15,451 bases of DNA from Actinomycetota bacterium (GCA_003161205.1 PMOU01000669.1:1-15451), one strand, 5' to 3'; shown: positions 1 through 7,136, numbered from the stretch's first letter. A program made the numbers and translations. Notes: generated by a model from the sequence alone, not told the origin.

Positions 1-308
1 TCGCCGTCCCAGGCCAGGGCGATCGCCCCCACCCGGAAGTCCTCAAGCAGGGGCAGGTCGAGCGGCGCGTCGTCCTGCAGTACCGGGGGCGCGGCGGCGG
101 GCACCTCGGGTGACCCGCCGGTGCGCCTGAGCACCTCGTCCAGCAGCTCGTCGATGCGCTCGGCCAGCAAGCTGACCTGGAATTTCTCCAGCACGACACT
201 GGTCACGCGCCCGCTGGAAGTCGCCTGCAGGTAAAAAATCCGTTCCCCAGGCTGCCCGACCGCGCCGGCCACGAACCTGTCCGGCGGGTCATAGAAGTAG
301 ACCGGCAT
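1..308 (-). CDS. DUF3090 family protein (partial, runs off left edge)
   Basis: The first 102 codons of a minus-strand gene are visible and the C-terminus lies outside the window. The reading begins MPVYFYDPPDRFVAGAVGQP and continues through GERIFYLQA, which matches the N-terminus of the actinobacterial DUF3090 family. No biochemical function is established for that family. The ATG at 308-306 lies 4 bases after the stop of the upstream histidine phosphatase, so the two genes are almost certainly cotranscribed and probably translationally coupled. This gene order is a recurrent actinobacterial arrangement. Base composition is like that of its neighbour. Family assignment is fairly secure; the cellular role is unknown. 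Confidence 0.85.
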   Translation of the reverse strand, partial: MPVYFYDPPDRFVAGAVGQPGERIFYLQATSSGRVTSVVLEKFQVSLLAERIDELLDEVLRRTGGSPEVPAAAPPVLQDDAPLDLPLLEDFRVGAIALAWDG

Positions 309-312
309 AGTC

Positions 313-1149
313 CTATCCTCGCGTGTCCGCCGACTGCTGGTGACCCGAAGGGGCCGAAGGGCTGGCTGGGGTCACCATGTCTGAGTTCCTGTTCTCGCCG
401 TCGGCGCGGCCCGCTCCGTTGGCCGGCGGGCCACCGCCACCCGGTGGGCCCGGATCCTCCGCGCCACCGGACCCGCCCCCGACCGCGGCGTCGCTGCGCT
501 CGGCGCGACCATGTCCGTCGGCGCGTGGCATGAGGTCATCCACCCCACCTCCTCTGTCGTTCATCCGGACCAGGAAGGGCCGCATCGGCGTGTACCTGAT
601 CACCGTCAGCGAGCACGGATCAGCCTGGATCCGCTGGCTCTGGTCGAGGTGCAAGCCAAGGCTATCGGCGACAATCGCCTTGATGACATCACCGTGCGAA
701 CAGATGAGATAGGTAGCGTCCTGGCCGAGCCTGGCATTCCATTCCCGGATCGCGGCCACCGCCCGGTGCTGCATATCCGGCATGGACTCCCCGTCGGGAC
801 CAGGGAAGGTCACCGCGCTCGGGTGCGCTTGCACCACGCGCCACAGTTTCTCTTGCGCCAGCTTCTTCAGCGGCTGGCCGGTCCAGTCCCCATAGCGGCA
901 CTCGCCCACCCGGTCCTCGATCAGGACCGGCTGGCCGTCCCTGGTCGCCGCGATCGCCGCCGCCGTCTGCTGGCAGCGTTCCAGCGGGCTGCTGACGATG
1001 GCGGCCAGCGGGAGCGGGGCCAGCCTGGCCGCGAGCGCGGCGGCCTGGGCGCGGCCCCGGTCATCAAGCGGGATACCCGGCGTCCACCCGGTCAGCACGT
1101 GACCGGTCGTCGCGGTGAGGCCGTGCCGGACCAGCAGAACGGTTGTCAC
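313..1149 (-). CDS. Histidine phosphatase family protein (phosphoglycerate mutase-like)
   Basis: This is a cytosolic phosphohydrolase of the histidine phosphatase (branch 1) superfamily, of the type paired with DUF3090 in Actinobacteria. The protein begins MTTVLLVRHG. The RHG motif carries the phosphoacceptor His9, and other core residues are Arg58 (SSPLER), Glu83 (GECRYGDWTG) and His152 (CSHGD). I chose the GTG at 1149 because the family starts directly before the RHG strand; an in-frame ATG at 1179 would add ten residues but sits only two bases from its GGAG. The catalytic domain ends near residue 195. About 80 Gly/Pro/Ala-rich residues follow, a low-complexity tail that makes this 278-residue protein longer than usual. 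The natural substrate is unknown, and a true mutase role is unlikely for this subgroup. Confidence 0.85.
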   Translation of the reverse strand: MTTVLLVRHGLTATTGHVLTGWTPGIPLDDRGRAQAAALAARLAPLPLAAIVSSPLERCQQTAAAIAATRDGQPVLIEDRVGECRYGDWTGQPLKKLAQEKLWRVVQAHPSAVTFPGPDGESMPDMQHRAVAAIREWNARLGQDATYLICSHGDVIKAIVADSLGLHLDQSQRIQADPCSLTVIRYTPMRPFLVRMNDRGGGVDDLMPRADGHGRAERSDAAVGGGSGGAEDPGPPGGGGPPANGAGRADGENRNSDMVTPASPSAPSGHQQSADTRG

Positions 1150-1182
1150 GTTTCCCGACTCTAGCCGGTTCGGTCCCATTAC

Positions 1183-1227
1183 TCCGAAGGCCCCGTTACC
1201 TGAAAGGCCCGCTACCTGGAAGGCCTC
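1183..1227. repeat. Imperfect 16-bp tandem repeat
   Basis: About two and a half copies of a 16-17 bp unit (GAAAGGCCCGCTACCT-like) lie head to tail between the FHA remnant and the histidine phosphatase start. The copies differ at a few bases. The tract overlaps or precedes the upstream alternative start of the phosphatase. It may be simple slippage at a rearranged junction; no function is evident. Confidence 0.5.
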
Positions 1228-1228
1228 G

Positions 1229-1390
1229 TCAGCCGACGGGCGCAGGCCCCTGCGGATCGTCTTGGACGACGAACGACACGGAACCGAACTCCAGCCGGTC
1301 TCCGGCCCGCACCGGGACGGTCTCGCGGACCAGCCGGCCGTTCAGCCGGGTGCCGTTGTGGGATCCCAAGTCGTTGAGCAGCCAGCGACA
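1229..1390 (-). pseudogene. FHA-domain protein remnant, C-terminal half only
   Basis: Reading the minus strand from 1390 to the TGA at 1229 gives 53 residues. They contain RWLLNDLGSHNGTRLNG followed by RLVRETVPVRAGDRLEFG. This is the second half of a forkhead-associated domain: the conserved DLGSxNGT phosphothreonine-binding region and the following 'G.V...GD.L..G' strands. The first half (the GR...SR.HA part) is missing, and an in-frame TAA lies four codons upstream of the first FHA residue. No start codon is available, so it cannot be an intact gene. Immediately upstream lies a group II intron-like segment, which probably replaced or displaced the 5' half. Recognition of the domain is confident; the identity of the parent gene is not. 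Confidence 0.8.
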
Positions 1391-1503
1391 CCCCGCTTAG
1401 CCCGCCGCCTCTCAACGACGAACCGGGGCCTCCTACCGGGCACTCCGGTGTCTATCCGGACGGGACTTTCACCCGCAGGCCTGGACCAGCTTCCAGGGCG
1501 CAC
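1391..1503 (-). mobile_element. Group II intron 5'-end remnant (domain I fragment)
   Basis: Read on the minus strand, this segment begins at 1503 with GTGCGCCCTGG, the GUGYG 5' splice-site consensus of bacterial group II introns. A CCTGG/CCAGG basal stem follows. Next comes CGGGTGAAAGTCCCG, a stem-loop with the GUGAAAGU signature typical of the early part of domain I. About 110 bases on, the sequence runs into FHA coding sequence. No reverse transcriptase/maturase and no convincing domain V is present, so this is a truncated, immobile fragment. The downstream boundary (about 1391) is an estimate from where FHA similarity begins. The assignment rests on motif recognition only. Confidence 0.6.
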
Positions 1504-1604
1504 CATGTCTGACACCGTAAGTCGTGTATCCGACATTTCCGAGGCCCGCATCGCACCAACGGCCGCACGCCAGGAGCCGGTACGGCAGGAACAACGCGCC
1601 ACCA

Positions 1605-2372
1605 TTAGACGATCGTCCATCCGCCATCTACCACGATGTCTTGACCGGTGACGAAGCTACTGGCGTCAGTAGCGAGGAACAGCAGGGCTCCATCCAGCTC
1701 GTGGGGCAGGCCGATCCGCCCTAGGGGGGTGCGGCGTTCCAGCCATGCCCTACCCTTGTCGTCTTCATTGGCCCACGCACCCATTCCGGCGCCCATCCAG
1801 CCTGGCGACAATGTGTTCACCCGAATCCCGAGCTTGCCCCACTGCGCGGCGAGTTCACGGGTGAGGGCGATCATTCCGCCCTTCGCCGCCGCGTAGGCGC
1901 CCATCGGGATGGTACCTGTTCCTACCACACCAGCGATCGAGGCGACGTTCACGATCGATCCCGAGCCGTGCGCCGACATCGACTGCGCGACCAGCCGGGA
2001 GAGGTCGAACGCCGCGGTAAGGTCGAGGTCAACCACTTTCCGGAAGTCCTCAAGCGATTCCTGGAACGCCGCGCCCACGCGGGCAACACCGGCGTTGTTC
2101 ACCAGCACGTCGATCCGCTCATACCGGTCGAGCACCTGTCGGACCAGTGCGGAGCGCTCGTCGTCGTCGCCCAAATCGACGATGATCGGGTGAGCGTGCA
2201 CGAGCTCGGCGGCCAGGTCCTCGATCAGTGCCGCTCGCCGGGCGGCTAGTACGACGGTGGCGCCGACAGCATGCAGCACCTCGGCGAATCGGCGTCCGAG
2301 GCCGGAGCTAGCTCCGGTCACAACGGCGACCTTGCCGTCGAGACGGAACTGGTGGGTAGGGTCGGCGTTCAC
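1605..2372 (-). CDS. SDR family oxidoreductase, probably NADP(H)-dependent
   Basis: A 255-residue classical short-chain dehydrogenase/reductase with a Rossmann fold. Visible motifs are the cofactor loop TGASSGLG (19-26), NNAG (92-95), and the catalytic Ser145, Tyr160 and Lys164 (YAAAK). The end of strand beta-2 reads LAARR, and two arginines there usually favour NADP(H). The start is GTG at 2372 with GGAG about eight bases upstream; it gives the normal family length. It lies 164 bp downstream of the ACAD pair in the same direction, so it could be the last gene of that operon or have its own promoter in the AT-richer gap. In this context it probably oxidises a hydroxyacyl-CoA or an alcohol intermediate; the substrate is unknown. 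Confidence 0.9.
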   Translation of the reverse strand: MNADPTHQFRLDGKVAVVTGASSGLGRRFAEVLHAVGATVVLAARRAALIEDLAAELVHAHPIIVDLGDDDERSALVRQVLDRYERIDVLVNNAGVARVGAAFQESLEDFRKVVDLDLTAAFDLSRLVAQSMSAHGSGSIVNVASIAGVVGTGTIPMGAYAAAKGGMIALTRELAAQWGKLGIRVNTLSPGWMGAGMGAWANEDDKGRAWLERRTPLGRIGLPHELDGALLFLATDASSFVTGQDIVVDGGWTIV

Positions 2373-2536
2373 AACCGGCTCCAGCCTCTACGGCCTATTT
2401 CGAACGCAGTTTCTGGTGTAAACCTATCAAGACCAGCATGAGGGACGAACCGGCCGTCGCGATCACCAAGATTGTTGAACTCGATCAACTGCTACCGCCA
2501 CCGTAATAATAGGTCAATAATTTAGGACCGGCCGGA
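2373..2536. other. Intergenic gap between ACAD and SDR genes
   Basis: This 164-bp gap is noticeably more AT-rich (around 2500-2525) than its surroundings. It contains GTTGA-6-TCAAC at 2474-2489, an inverted repeat whose half-sites face the opposite way from the 15-bp operator found elsewhere in the window. No clear terminator or convincing minus-strand promoter was identified. It could hold a weak promoter for the SDR. Confidence 0.4.
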
Positions 2537-3637
2537 TCAGAAGGCCAATGCCCCGGCGATCATCGCCCGGTGCTGCCGGCGGTCGCCGAAGATCAAGGTG
2601 GCCGCCTTGGCCCGCTTGAAGTACAGGTGCGCCGGATGCTCCCACGTGAACCCGATGCCGCCGTGCACCTGGATCGTGTCGCCGGCGATCTTGAGCGTCG
2701 CGTCGGCGCAGTACACCTTGGCCGCGCTCGCCGCAGTGGTGAAGTCCGGACTGTGCCCGTCGACGCACGCCAGCGCGTAGTACCCGAGGGCCGTGGCCCC
2801 CTCAGTGAGGACCAGCATGTCAGCGCAGCGATGCTTGATGGCCTGGAAGGAACCGATCGGGCGCCCGTACTGCTCGCGGACCTTGGCGTAGCTCACCGAC
2901 ATGTACAGGAGCTCTCGTGCGGCGCCGATCTGCTCCATCGCCACGCCGACGGCACCGCGCAGGCTCACGGCCTCCGCCAGCTCCAGCGGATCGACCTCAT
3001 CGCTCATGCGGGTGGCCGTCACCTGGGTGAAGTCGACCCGTGCGAGTGACCTGGTTTCATCCAGGGTGCGGAGCCTCGTCGTGGTCAGGCCGTCGGCCGG
3101 CACATCCACGGCGAACCACGCCGGCCCGTCGCTGGCCTGCGCCAGCGCAAGCACCAGGCCCGCGTCGCCGGCTCCTATCGCCCATGGGATCGAGCCGCCG
3201 AGGTACCAGGTCGCGGCGGCCGAAGGCTCGGCACGAAGTGTGACCTCCCGTCCGAAGTCGCCCAGGGCCACTGATGCCGTCAGCTCGCCACTGGCCATAC
3301 GGGGCAGGTAGCGCTGCGCAAGCTCCGGGTCGCCCTGCTGCAGGAGGCTGCTTGCCAGCAACTGCGTCGCGAAGAAGGGCGTCATGGCCATCGTCCGGCC
3401 GAGTTGCTCGAGCACGAGTCCCAGTTCGACCGCGCCGCCGCCGACGCCGCCCCATTCGTCCGGAATGCCCAGGCCGGCCAGGCCGATTTCCCCAGCGAAC
3501 CTGGACCAGGCCTTGCGGTCGTAGCCGGACCCGTCGGCCAGGGCCTGCTGAAGCGCCGAGACCGGATAGTGCTCGTCGACGAAGGCGCCGACGACCTGCT
3601 GCAGCGACTTCTGCTCCTCGGTCAGCGTCAGTTCCAT
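2537..3637 (-). CDS. Acyl-CoA dehydrogenase, smaller subunit-like (366 aa)
   Basis: A flavin-dependent acyl-CoA dehydrogenase that would introduce an alpha,beta double bond into a CoA thioester. The N-terminal helical domain (about 1-110) is followed by a poorly conserved middle beta domain (120-205). The C-terminal helices contain REQYGRPIGSFQAIKH (254-269) and QVHGGIGFTWEH (323-334), the FAD/ADP-contacting segments. The middle domain lacks the usual 'TEPxxGSD' signature. Neither a YEGT-type glutamate nor an IVD-type 'ER' glutamate is obvious, so it may not be catalytic alone. The ATG at 3637 was chosen because GAGGAG lies just upstream; a longer in-frame opening to 4024 overlaps the upstream ACAD. 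It follows that gene after 37 bp. Such pairs form alpha2-beta2 heterotetramers in steroid side-chain degradation (FadE28/FadE29 type), and I infer the same here. Confidence 0.9.
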   Translation of the reverse strand: MELTLTEEQKSLQQVVGAFVDEHYPVSALQQALADGSGYDRKAWSRFAGEIGLAGLGIPDEWGGVGGGAVELGLVLEQLGRTMAMTPFFATQLLASSLLQQGDPELAQRYLPRMASGELTASVALGDFGREVTLRAEPSAAATWYLGGSIPWAIGAGDAGLVLALAQASDGPAWFAVDVPADGLTTTRLRTLDETRSLARVDFTQVTATRMSDEVDPLELAEAVSLRGAVGVAMEQIGAARELLYMSVSYAKVREQYGRPIGSFQAIKHRCADMLVLTEGATALGYYALACVDGHSPDFTTAASAAKVYCADATLKIAGDTIQVHGGIGFTWEHPAHLYFKRAKAATLIFGDRRQHRAMIAGALAF

Positions 3638-3674
3638 GGTGTACTCCTCAGGGAAGCAAAACGAGCGGTGGTGC

Positions 3675-4865
3675 TCATCGAGGTAGCCCGAGTACGCGTT
3701 CCCCGATGATGTTCCGTTGAACCTCGGCTGACCCGCCGTAGATCGTCTCGGCACGGGAACCGAGGAAGACCTCCTGGAACGAGGAGAGCTTGTAGTTATC
3801 CCCGACGAACATGGCATCTGTCCCGACCACGTCGATCGCCAGCTGGCCGAACTCCTGGTGCCAGAAGCTCCACAGCAGCTTGGCGATGGAGGAGCTGGCT
3901 GACAGCTCTCCGTGCCTGACGAAGTGGTCGAGCATCCGCTGGGTGTTCCGCCGCACGGCCTGCAACGAGATCCAGGAGTCGATGAGGCGGTCGCGGATAT
4001 CTGGATCTTCGAGCTTCCCGGCACTGCGTGCGTACCCGATGAGTTCCGCGAGCTGATGTTCGAAGTTGATCTCGTAGGGCAGTGTCGTCAGGGCGCGCTC
4101 CCACGAGACGGTGCTCATCGCCACGCGCCATCCCTCGTTTACCTCGCCCAGGACCAGGTCCTTGTCAGTGATCGCGTCGGTGAAGAAAGCCTCCGCAAAC
4201 TCGTAGCTCCCGACCATGGTGCGGATCGGCCGGATCTCGATGCCCGACTGGTGCGCATCGACCAGCAGCATGCTCATACCGTGATGCTTCGGCGCGTCGG
4301 GGTCCGTCCGGCACAGCAGGAAGATCCAGTCGGCATGCCGCCCGAGCGTCATCCAGATCTTCTGGCCGTTAATCACCCACTTGTCGCCGTCCAGGACGGC
4401 CCGCGTCGAAACCGACGCGAGATCGGATCCGGAACCCGGTTCGCTGAATCCCTGTCCCCAGTGCTCCTCGACGGCCATGATCTTGGGCAGGAACCGGGCC
4501 TTCTGCGCCGGGGTGCCGATGTCGATGAGCATCGGCGCCAGGAGATCACGGCCAGATCCGCCGAACCACTTCGGGGCGCGTGCCCGTGTCAGTTCCTCCA
4601 GGAAGATGACCTCCTTGGCGATGCTGTAGCCGCGCCCGCCGTACTCCACTGGCCAGGTGAGACCAAGCCAGCCACCTGCCACCAGTTCGCGCTCCCAGTT
4701 AATCCGGATCGTCTTCTCCGCATCATCCGACGCGTATCCGACGCCCGGGATGGAGGCGAACTCGCCGACCAAGTGTGTATCGAGCCAGGCACGGAACGCA
4801 GCTCGGAATTCCTCGTCCGAGGGCTCGTGAGAGGTGTCGGGCTTGGTCGAACTCACCTGCGTCAT
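3675..4865 (-). CDS. Acyl-CoA dehydrogenase, larger subunit-like (396 aa)
   Basis: First gene of the minus-strand ACAD operon. The N-terminal domain begins near residue 18. GFSEPGSGSDLAS (139-151) and WVINGQKIWMT (163-173) are the flavin and substrate-binding motifs of the middle domain. RAETIYGGSAEVQRNIIGER (371-390) is the C-terminal signature. Glycine occupies the place where medium-chain enzymes have their catalytic Glu (YEG). STVSWER supplies Glu256 on the helix where isovaleryl- and long-chain-type enzymes, and the FadE26/FadE29 subunits, carry the base. The start is ATG 4865 with AAAGGA upstream; an in-frame extension to 4997 would run into an operator and is rejected. A perfect 15-bp palindrome lies about 130 bp upstream. 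It is likely the catalytic partner of the 366-residue ACAD downstream. The acyl substrate is unknown. Confidence 0.92.
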   Translation of the reverse strand: MTQVSSTKPDTSHEPSDEEFRAAFRAWLDTHLVGEFASIPGVGYASDDAEKTIRINWERELVAGGWLGLTWPVEYGGRGYSIAKEVIFLEELTRARAPKWFGGSGRDLLAPMLIDIGTPAQKARFLPKIMAVEEHWGQGFSEPGSGSDLASVSTRAVLDGDKWVINGQKIWMTLGRHADWIFLLCRTDPDAPKHHGMSMLLVDAHQSGIEIRPIRTMVGSYEFAEAFFTDAITDKDLVLGEVNEGWRVAMSTVSWERALTTLPYEINFEHQLAELIGYARSAGKLEDPDIRDRLIDSWISLQAVRRNTQRMLDHFVRHGELSASSSIAKLLWSFWHQEFGQLAIDVVGTDAMFVGDNYKLSSFQEVFLGSRAETIYGGSAEVQRNIIGERVLGLPR

Positions 4866-4991
4866 GTCGGTCGTCCTTTGTCCTGTGCCGGTGACTGGTG
4901 ACGGGTCATCATCCCTGCGGTGCACTGTGACGTGCCGCGGGCGACCGGAAGCTGGCCCCGGGACGTACGAGCCGGGCACATCTGCTGATAC

Positions 4992-5006
4992 TGTCAACTG
5001 TTGACA
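4992..5006. promoter_or_regulatory. 15-bp palindromic operator, copy 1 (exact)
   Basis: TGTCAACTGTTGACA is a perfect palindrome around a single central base. It lies in the divergent region between the ACAD operon (start 4865, minus) and the crotonase (start 5154, plus). TTGACA can be read on both strands within it, so a bound repressor would cover a possible -35 element in either direction. Near-copies at 14963 and 15159 lie before two other transcription units of this island. This supports a real binding site. Its size and symmetry suit a dimeric GntR- or TetR-type regulator. Confidence 0.75.
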
Positions 5007-5153
5007 CCTAGTCTAACGATGCGATCGCGTCGGCGCTACGGCTACACCTCGCAGGGTGAGCGGCCCGCACAGGGCTGGGCGGGCGACGGGACAGACCCGG
5101 CGAAAAGGTAAGGTGCTGACCAGTGCTGGCCGGCGCCGCTAGGGAGGAGTGGC

Positions 5154-5918
5154 ATGGAAGACGCGGTACTGATAGAGTCCCGGGGCCCCATCCGGATCCT
5201 GACGCTGAATCGCCCGGACTCCCTGAACGCGTTCACCGACGAAATGCATCGCGAGCTGCCTCGCGCGCTGCGCGACGTGGACGACGACCCGGACGCGCGC
5301 GCCGTCGTGCTCACAGGCGCCGGCCGGGCGTTCAGCGCCGGCGGTAACCTGGACGACTTCGAGCGGTACGCGAAGGATCTTCAGGCCCGGCGGCACGCCC
5401 TGCGCGGGGGCCGCAGGCTGTTCGAGGACTTGATTTCGATGCAACTGCCCGTGGTCGCGGCCGTCAACGGCCCGGCGGTGGGATTGGGCTGCACGATAGC
5501 GGCCGCCTGTGACATGGTGTTCATCTCAGCCGAGGCCTATCTCGCCGACCCGCACATCGTCGTTGCCCTGGTGGCAGGGGACGGGAGCGCCGCGACCTGG
5601 CCGTTGAATGCCGGGATGCTGCGGGCCAAGGAATTCCTCCTGACAGGCGATCGCATCCGGCCCGAAGACGCCGTGCGCATCGGGATGGCGAATCGGGTCG
5701 TCCCCCCTGACGAGGTACTGCCCCAGGCCGTCGCGTGGGCGGAGAAGCTTGCTGCCCTGCCCTGGCAGGCAGTGCAGGACACCAAGGTGGTATTGAACCA
5801 GCTCCTCAAGCAGGCGGCAGTGGCGACGCTCGGCTTCGGGCTGGCGGCAGAGAGCCAGTCTCACGAGACGCCCGAGTATCGCGCCGCCCCCGAACGGTTC
5901 CGGTCCCGGGAGAGGTGA
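5154..5918 (+). CDS. Crotonase superfamily protein (enoyl-CoA hydratase/isomerase-like), noncanonical active site
   Basis: A 254-residue crotonase-fold protein. The oxyanion-hole segments are AFSAGGNLDDF (59-69) and NGPAVGLGC (105-113). Aligning to rat enoyl-CoA hydratase, the position of catalytic Glu144 is Thr114 and that of Glu164 is His134 (LADPHI). Both hydratase glutamates are therefore absent, although the CoA-binding frame is intact. The ADPH...AGDG pattern recurs in many actinobacterial crotonases, so this is a subgroup feature and not decay. The reaction may be hydrolysis, isomerisation or C-C bond cleavage of a CoA ester instead of simple hydration. ATG 5154 has a strong AGGGAGGAG upstream. 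It is divergent from the ACAD operon across the exact palindrome, implying coregulation, and convergent with the TauD-like gene (44 bp between stops). Confidence 0.88.
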   Translation: MEDAVLIESRGPIRILTLNRPDSLNAFTDEMHRELPRALRDVDDDPDARAVVLTGAGRAFSAGGNLDDFERYAKDLQARRHALRGGRRLFEDLISMQLPVVAAVNGPAVGLGCTIAAACDMVFISAEAYLADPHIVVALVAGDGSAATWPLNAGMLRAKEFLLTGDRIRPEDAVRIGMANRVVPPDEVLPQAVAWAEKLAALPWQAVQDTKVVLNQLLKQAAVATLGFGLAAESQSHETPEYRAAPERFRSRER

Positions 5919-5961
5919 GGCGCCGGCACCCGCCGGGCAACAAGGAGCAGGCATGGCCGCG

Positions 5962-6921
5962 TTATACCGCTGGAATGGTCTGCATGAACGGCGCCGAGAC
6001 GGCCCGCACCTCCTCGGGGCTCAGCCCGATGGTGTTCGGCGCCCGGCTGCCGTACAGCGGCGTGGGGACTTCGCCCTCCGCGGAGACATGCCACATCGTG
6101 CGGCCCTGATCTGCCGGCCACCCGTCACGGCTGTGAACGGTGGCCGTGTTGTCCCAGATGATGAAGTCGTCCGGCTCAAGTGCCGCGCTGACGAAGAACG
6201 GTGAGCTGTCTGCATGCTGCCAGAGTTCCTCCATCAGCTCGCGGCTCGCCTCCTCGGTCCACCCGACGATCAGGCTGTCGCGCCGGGTCGGCAAGTACAG
6301 CACGGGCTGGCCAGACGGGAGATGCCGGCGGACCAGCGGATGGATGCGCCCGATCCTGCGGTCCTCGACCGGCAGCGAGGGCGCTTCACGGGCGATGGCC
6401 ACTTCGATCTGACGGTGGAACACGTGGTGCATCGCCCGCAGGGACTTGATGCGCTCCTTGGTGGCCTCCGGCAGCGTCTCGTATACCTTGATCATGTTGA
6501 GGAAGCGGGTGGCCGGCGCGGGCGTGGGTGTCCTGCGGCAGTAGAAGGCGATGTGGCCGACCGGTACTTCCCAGGTGGTGCTGTCGCTGTGCCATATCTG
6601 GGGGGAGGAATTCCCGTCGCCCAGCGACCGGCCGGTCTCGGGATCCGTTTCGTTCGAGATGACCTTGATGAGATCGTGGCCCGGCACGTGCAGGGCATTG
6701 CCGCCCGCTCGCCGGATGTCGAGCAGCGGCCCGAAGTTCGCGGCGATGGAGGTCATCGTGTCCGGTGAGATCTGCTGGTTTCTGATCCGGACCACCAGGT
6801 GCATGTCCATGGCCTTGCGGAGCTGGTCGATGAAGTAAGCATCGTAGGCGTCCTTCTCCAGGTTCACGCCGGAGAAATCGACGCCGATCTCCGGGGTCAG
6901 CTGGGTGATCTCGATGCCCAT
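5962..6921 (-). CDS. TauD/TfdA family Fe(II)/2-oxoglutarate-dependent dioxygenase
   Basis: A 319-residue non-haem iron dioxygenase that couples decarboxylation of 2-oxoglutarate to hydroxylation, and often cleavage, of a substrate such as a sulfonate or aryloxy-acid. The iron ligands are visible as His111-x-Asp113 (IWHSDST) and His263 (TATVHS). Arg274 (QGRTMWH) is the expected 2-oxoglutarate carboxylate contact. FLNMIKVYETLP (140-151) and RIHPLVRRH (192-200) are conserved family segments. Length is slightly above the usual 280-300. ATG 6921 is the natural start, although the sequence just before it shows only a weak ribosome-binding site. Its promoter (TTGACC-17-TAGATT at 7064-7036) contains the second palindrome. 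Two decayed copies of the 3' end of a related gene lie at 7955-8032 and 8931-9008. The substrate is not predictable. Confidence 0.93.
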   Translation of the reverse strand: MGIEITQLTPEIGVDFSGVNLEKDAYDAYFIDQLRKAMDMHLVVRIRNQQISPDTMTSIAANFGPLLDIRRAGGNALHVPGHDLIKVISNETDPETGRSLGDGNSSPQIWHSDSTTWEVPVGHIAFYCRRTPTPAPATRFLNMIKVYETLPEATKERIKSLRAMHHVFHRQIEVAIAREAPSLPVEDRRIGRIHPLVRRHLPSGQPVLYLPTRRDSLIVGWTEEASRELMEELWQHADSSPFFVSAALEPDDFIIWDNTATVHSRDGWPADQGRTMWHVSAEGEVPTPLYGSRAPNTIGLSPEEVRAVSAPFMQTIPAV

Positions 6922-7016
6922 TGTCCTGCGATCCCTTCGGGTTGCTGATTACGGCCCACGCCGGGTGGCCGGCTGCCTCGCCCGGGTAATCAGGACGGCC
7001 AGTTCTATCTGTAATT

Positions 7017-7027
7017 ACCCCGAAGGG
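7017..7027. other. Small GC hairpin CCCC-GAA-GGGG in the dioxygenase leader
   Basis: CCCCGAAGGGG could form a 4-bp stem with a three-base loop near the 5' end of the predicted dioxygenase transcript. A GGGTAAT (6984-6990)/ATTACCC (7013-7019) inverted pair partly overlaps it. No poly-T tract follows, so it is not a convincing terminator. It may be a second regulatory site or chance. Confidence 0.3.
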
Positions 7028-7035
7028 GCCTAATA

Positions 7036-7064
7036 AATCTATTATAGCTATGATAGGTGGTCAA
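7036..7064 (-). promoter_or_regulatory. Promoter with ATAGCTAT palindromic operator, dioxygenase/SDR divergent region
   Basis: On the minus strand TTGACC (7064-7059) and TAGATT (7041-7036) are separated by exactly 17 bp, a good sigma-70-like promoter for the dioxygenase at 6921. The spacer and -10 overlap CTATTATAGCTATGATAG (7039-7056 on the plus strand), a near-perfect palindrome (16 of 18 positions symmetric) around ATAGCTAT. The same TTGAC plus palindrome arrangement recurs in front of the second SDR (8093-8121). The site would occlude the promoter when bound. On the plus strand TATGAT (7049-7054) is a possible -10 for the SDR at 7182, without a clear -35. Confidence 0.6.
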
Positions 7065-7100
7065 GCATCACCGCGACAGATCCAACCTGCCGGAGGGACC

Positions 7101-7136
7101 ATGCCGAACCTCAGAGTGACCCAAACGAACCGCTGA
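7101..7136 (+). CDS. Possible 11-residue leader ORF
   Basis: ATG at 7101 follows CGGAGGGACC, the strongest ribosome-binding site in this intergenic region. It opens a reading frame for MPNLRVTQTNR that ends at TGA 7136, 45 bases before the SDR start. It could be a leader peptide, a relic of a deleted gene, or coincidence. No known family was recognised. Confidence 0.25.
   Translation: MPNLRVTQTNR

Noticed and set aside
511..1164. A 217-codon plus-strand frame opposite the histidine phosphatase
   Set aside because: Antisense shadow of a gene with all catalytic residues on the minus strand.
2474..2489. GTTGA-6-TCAAC as a fourth operator copy
   Set aside because: The half-sites are in the opposite order and the spacing differs from TGTCAACTGTTGACA; I cannot support the same regulator.
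2537..4024. A longer (495-residue) version of the smaller ACAD
   Set aside because: The extra N-terminus overlaps the upstream ACAD in another frame and is low complexity; the ATG at 3637 has GAGGAG and a normal family N-terminus.
3912..4901. A 329-codon open frame on the plus strand opposite the larger ACAD
   Set aside because: It is an antisense shadow produced by high GC content; the minus-strand frame has full ACAD motifs and the shadow has none.
3675..4997. A longer (440-residue) version of the larger ACAD
   Set aside because: The extension reaches into the palindromic operator and lacks family similarity; ATG 4865 has its own ribosome-binding site.
5919..5961. GC-rich inverted repeat between the convergent crotonase and dioxygenase genes as a terminator
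   Set aside because: A short CCGGC/GCCGG stem is possible but there is no T-run and the stem is weak; not supportable as a terminator.
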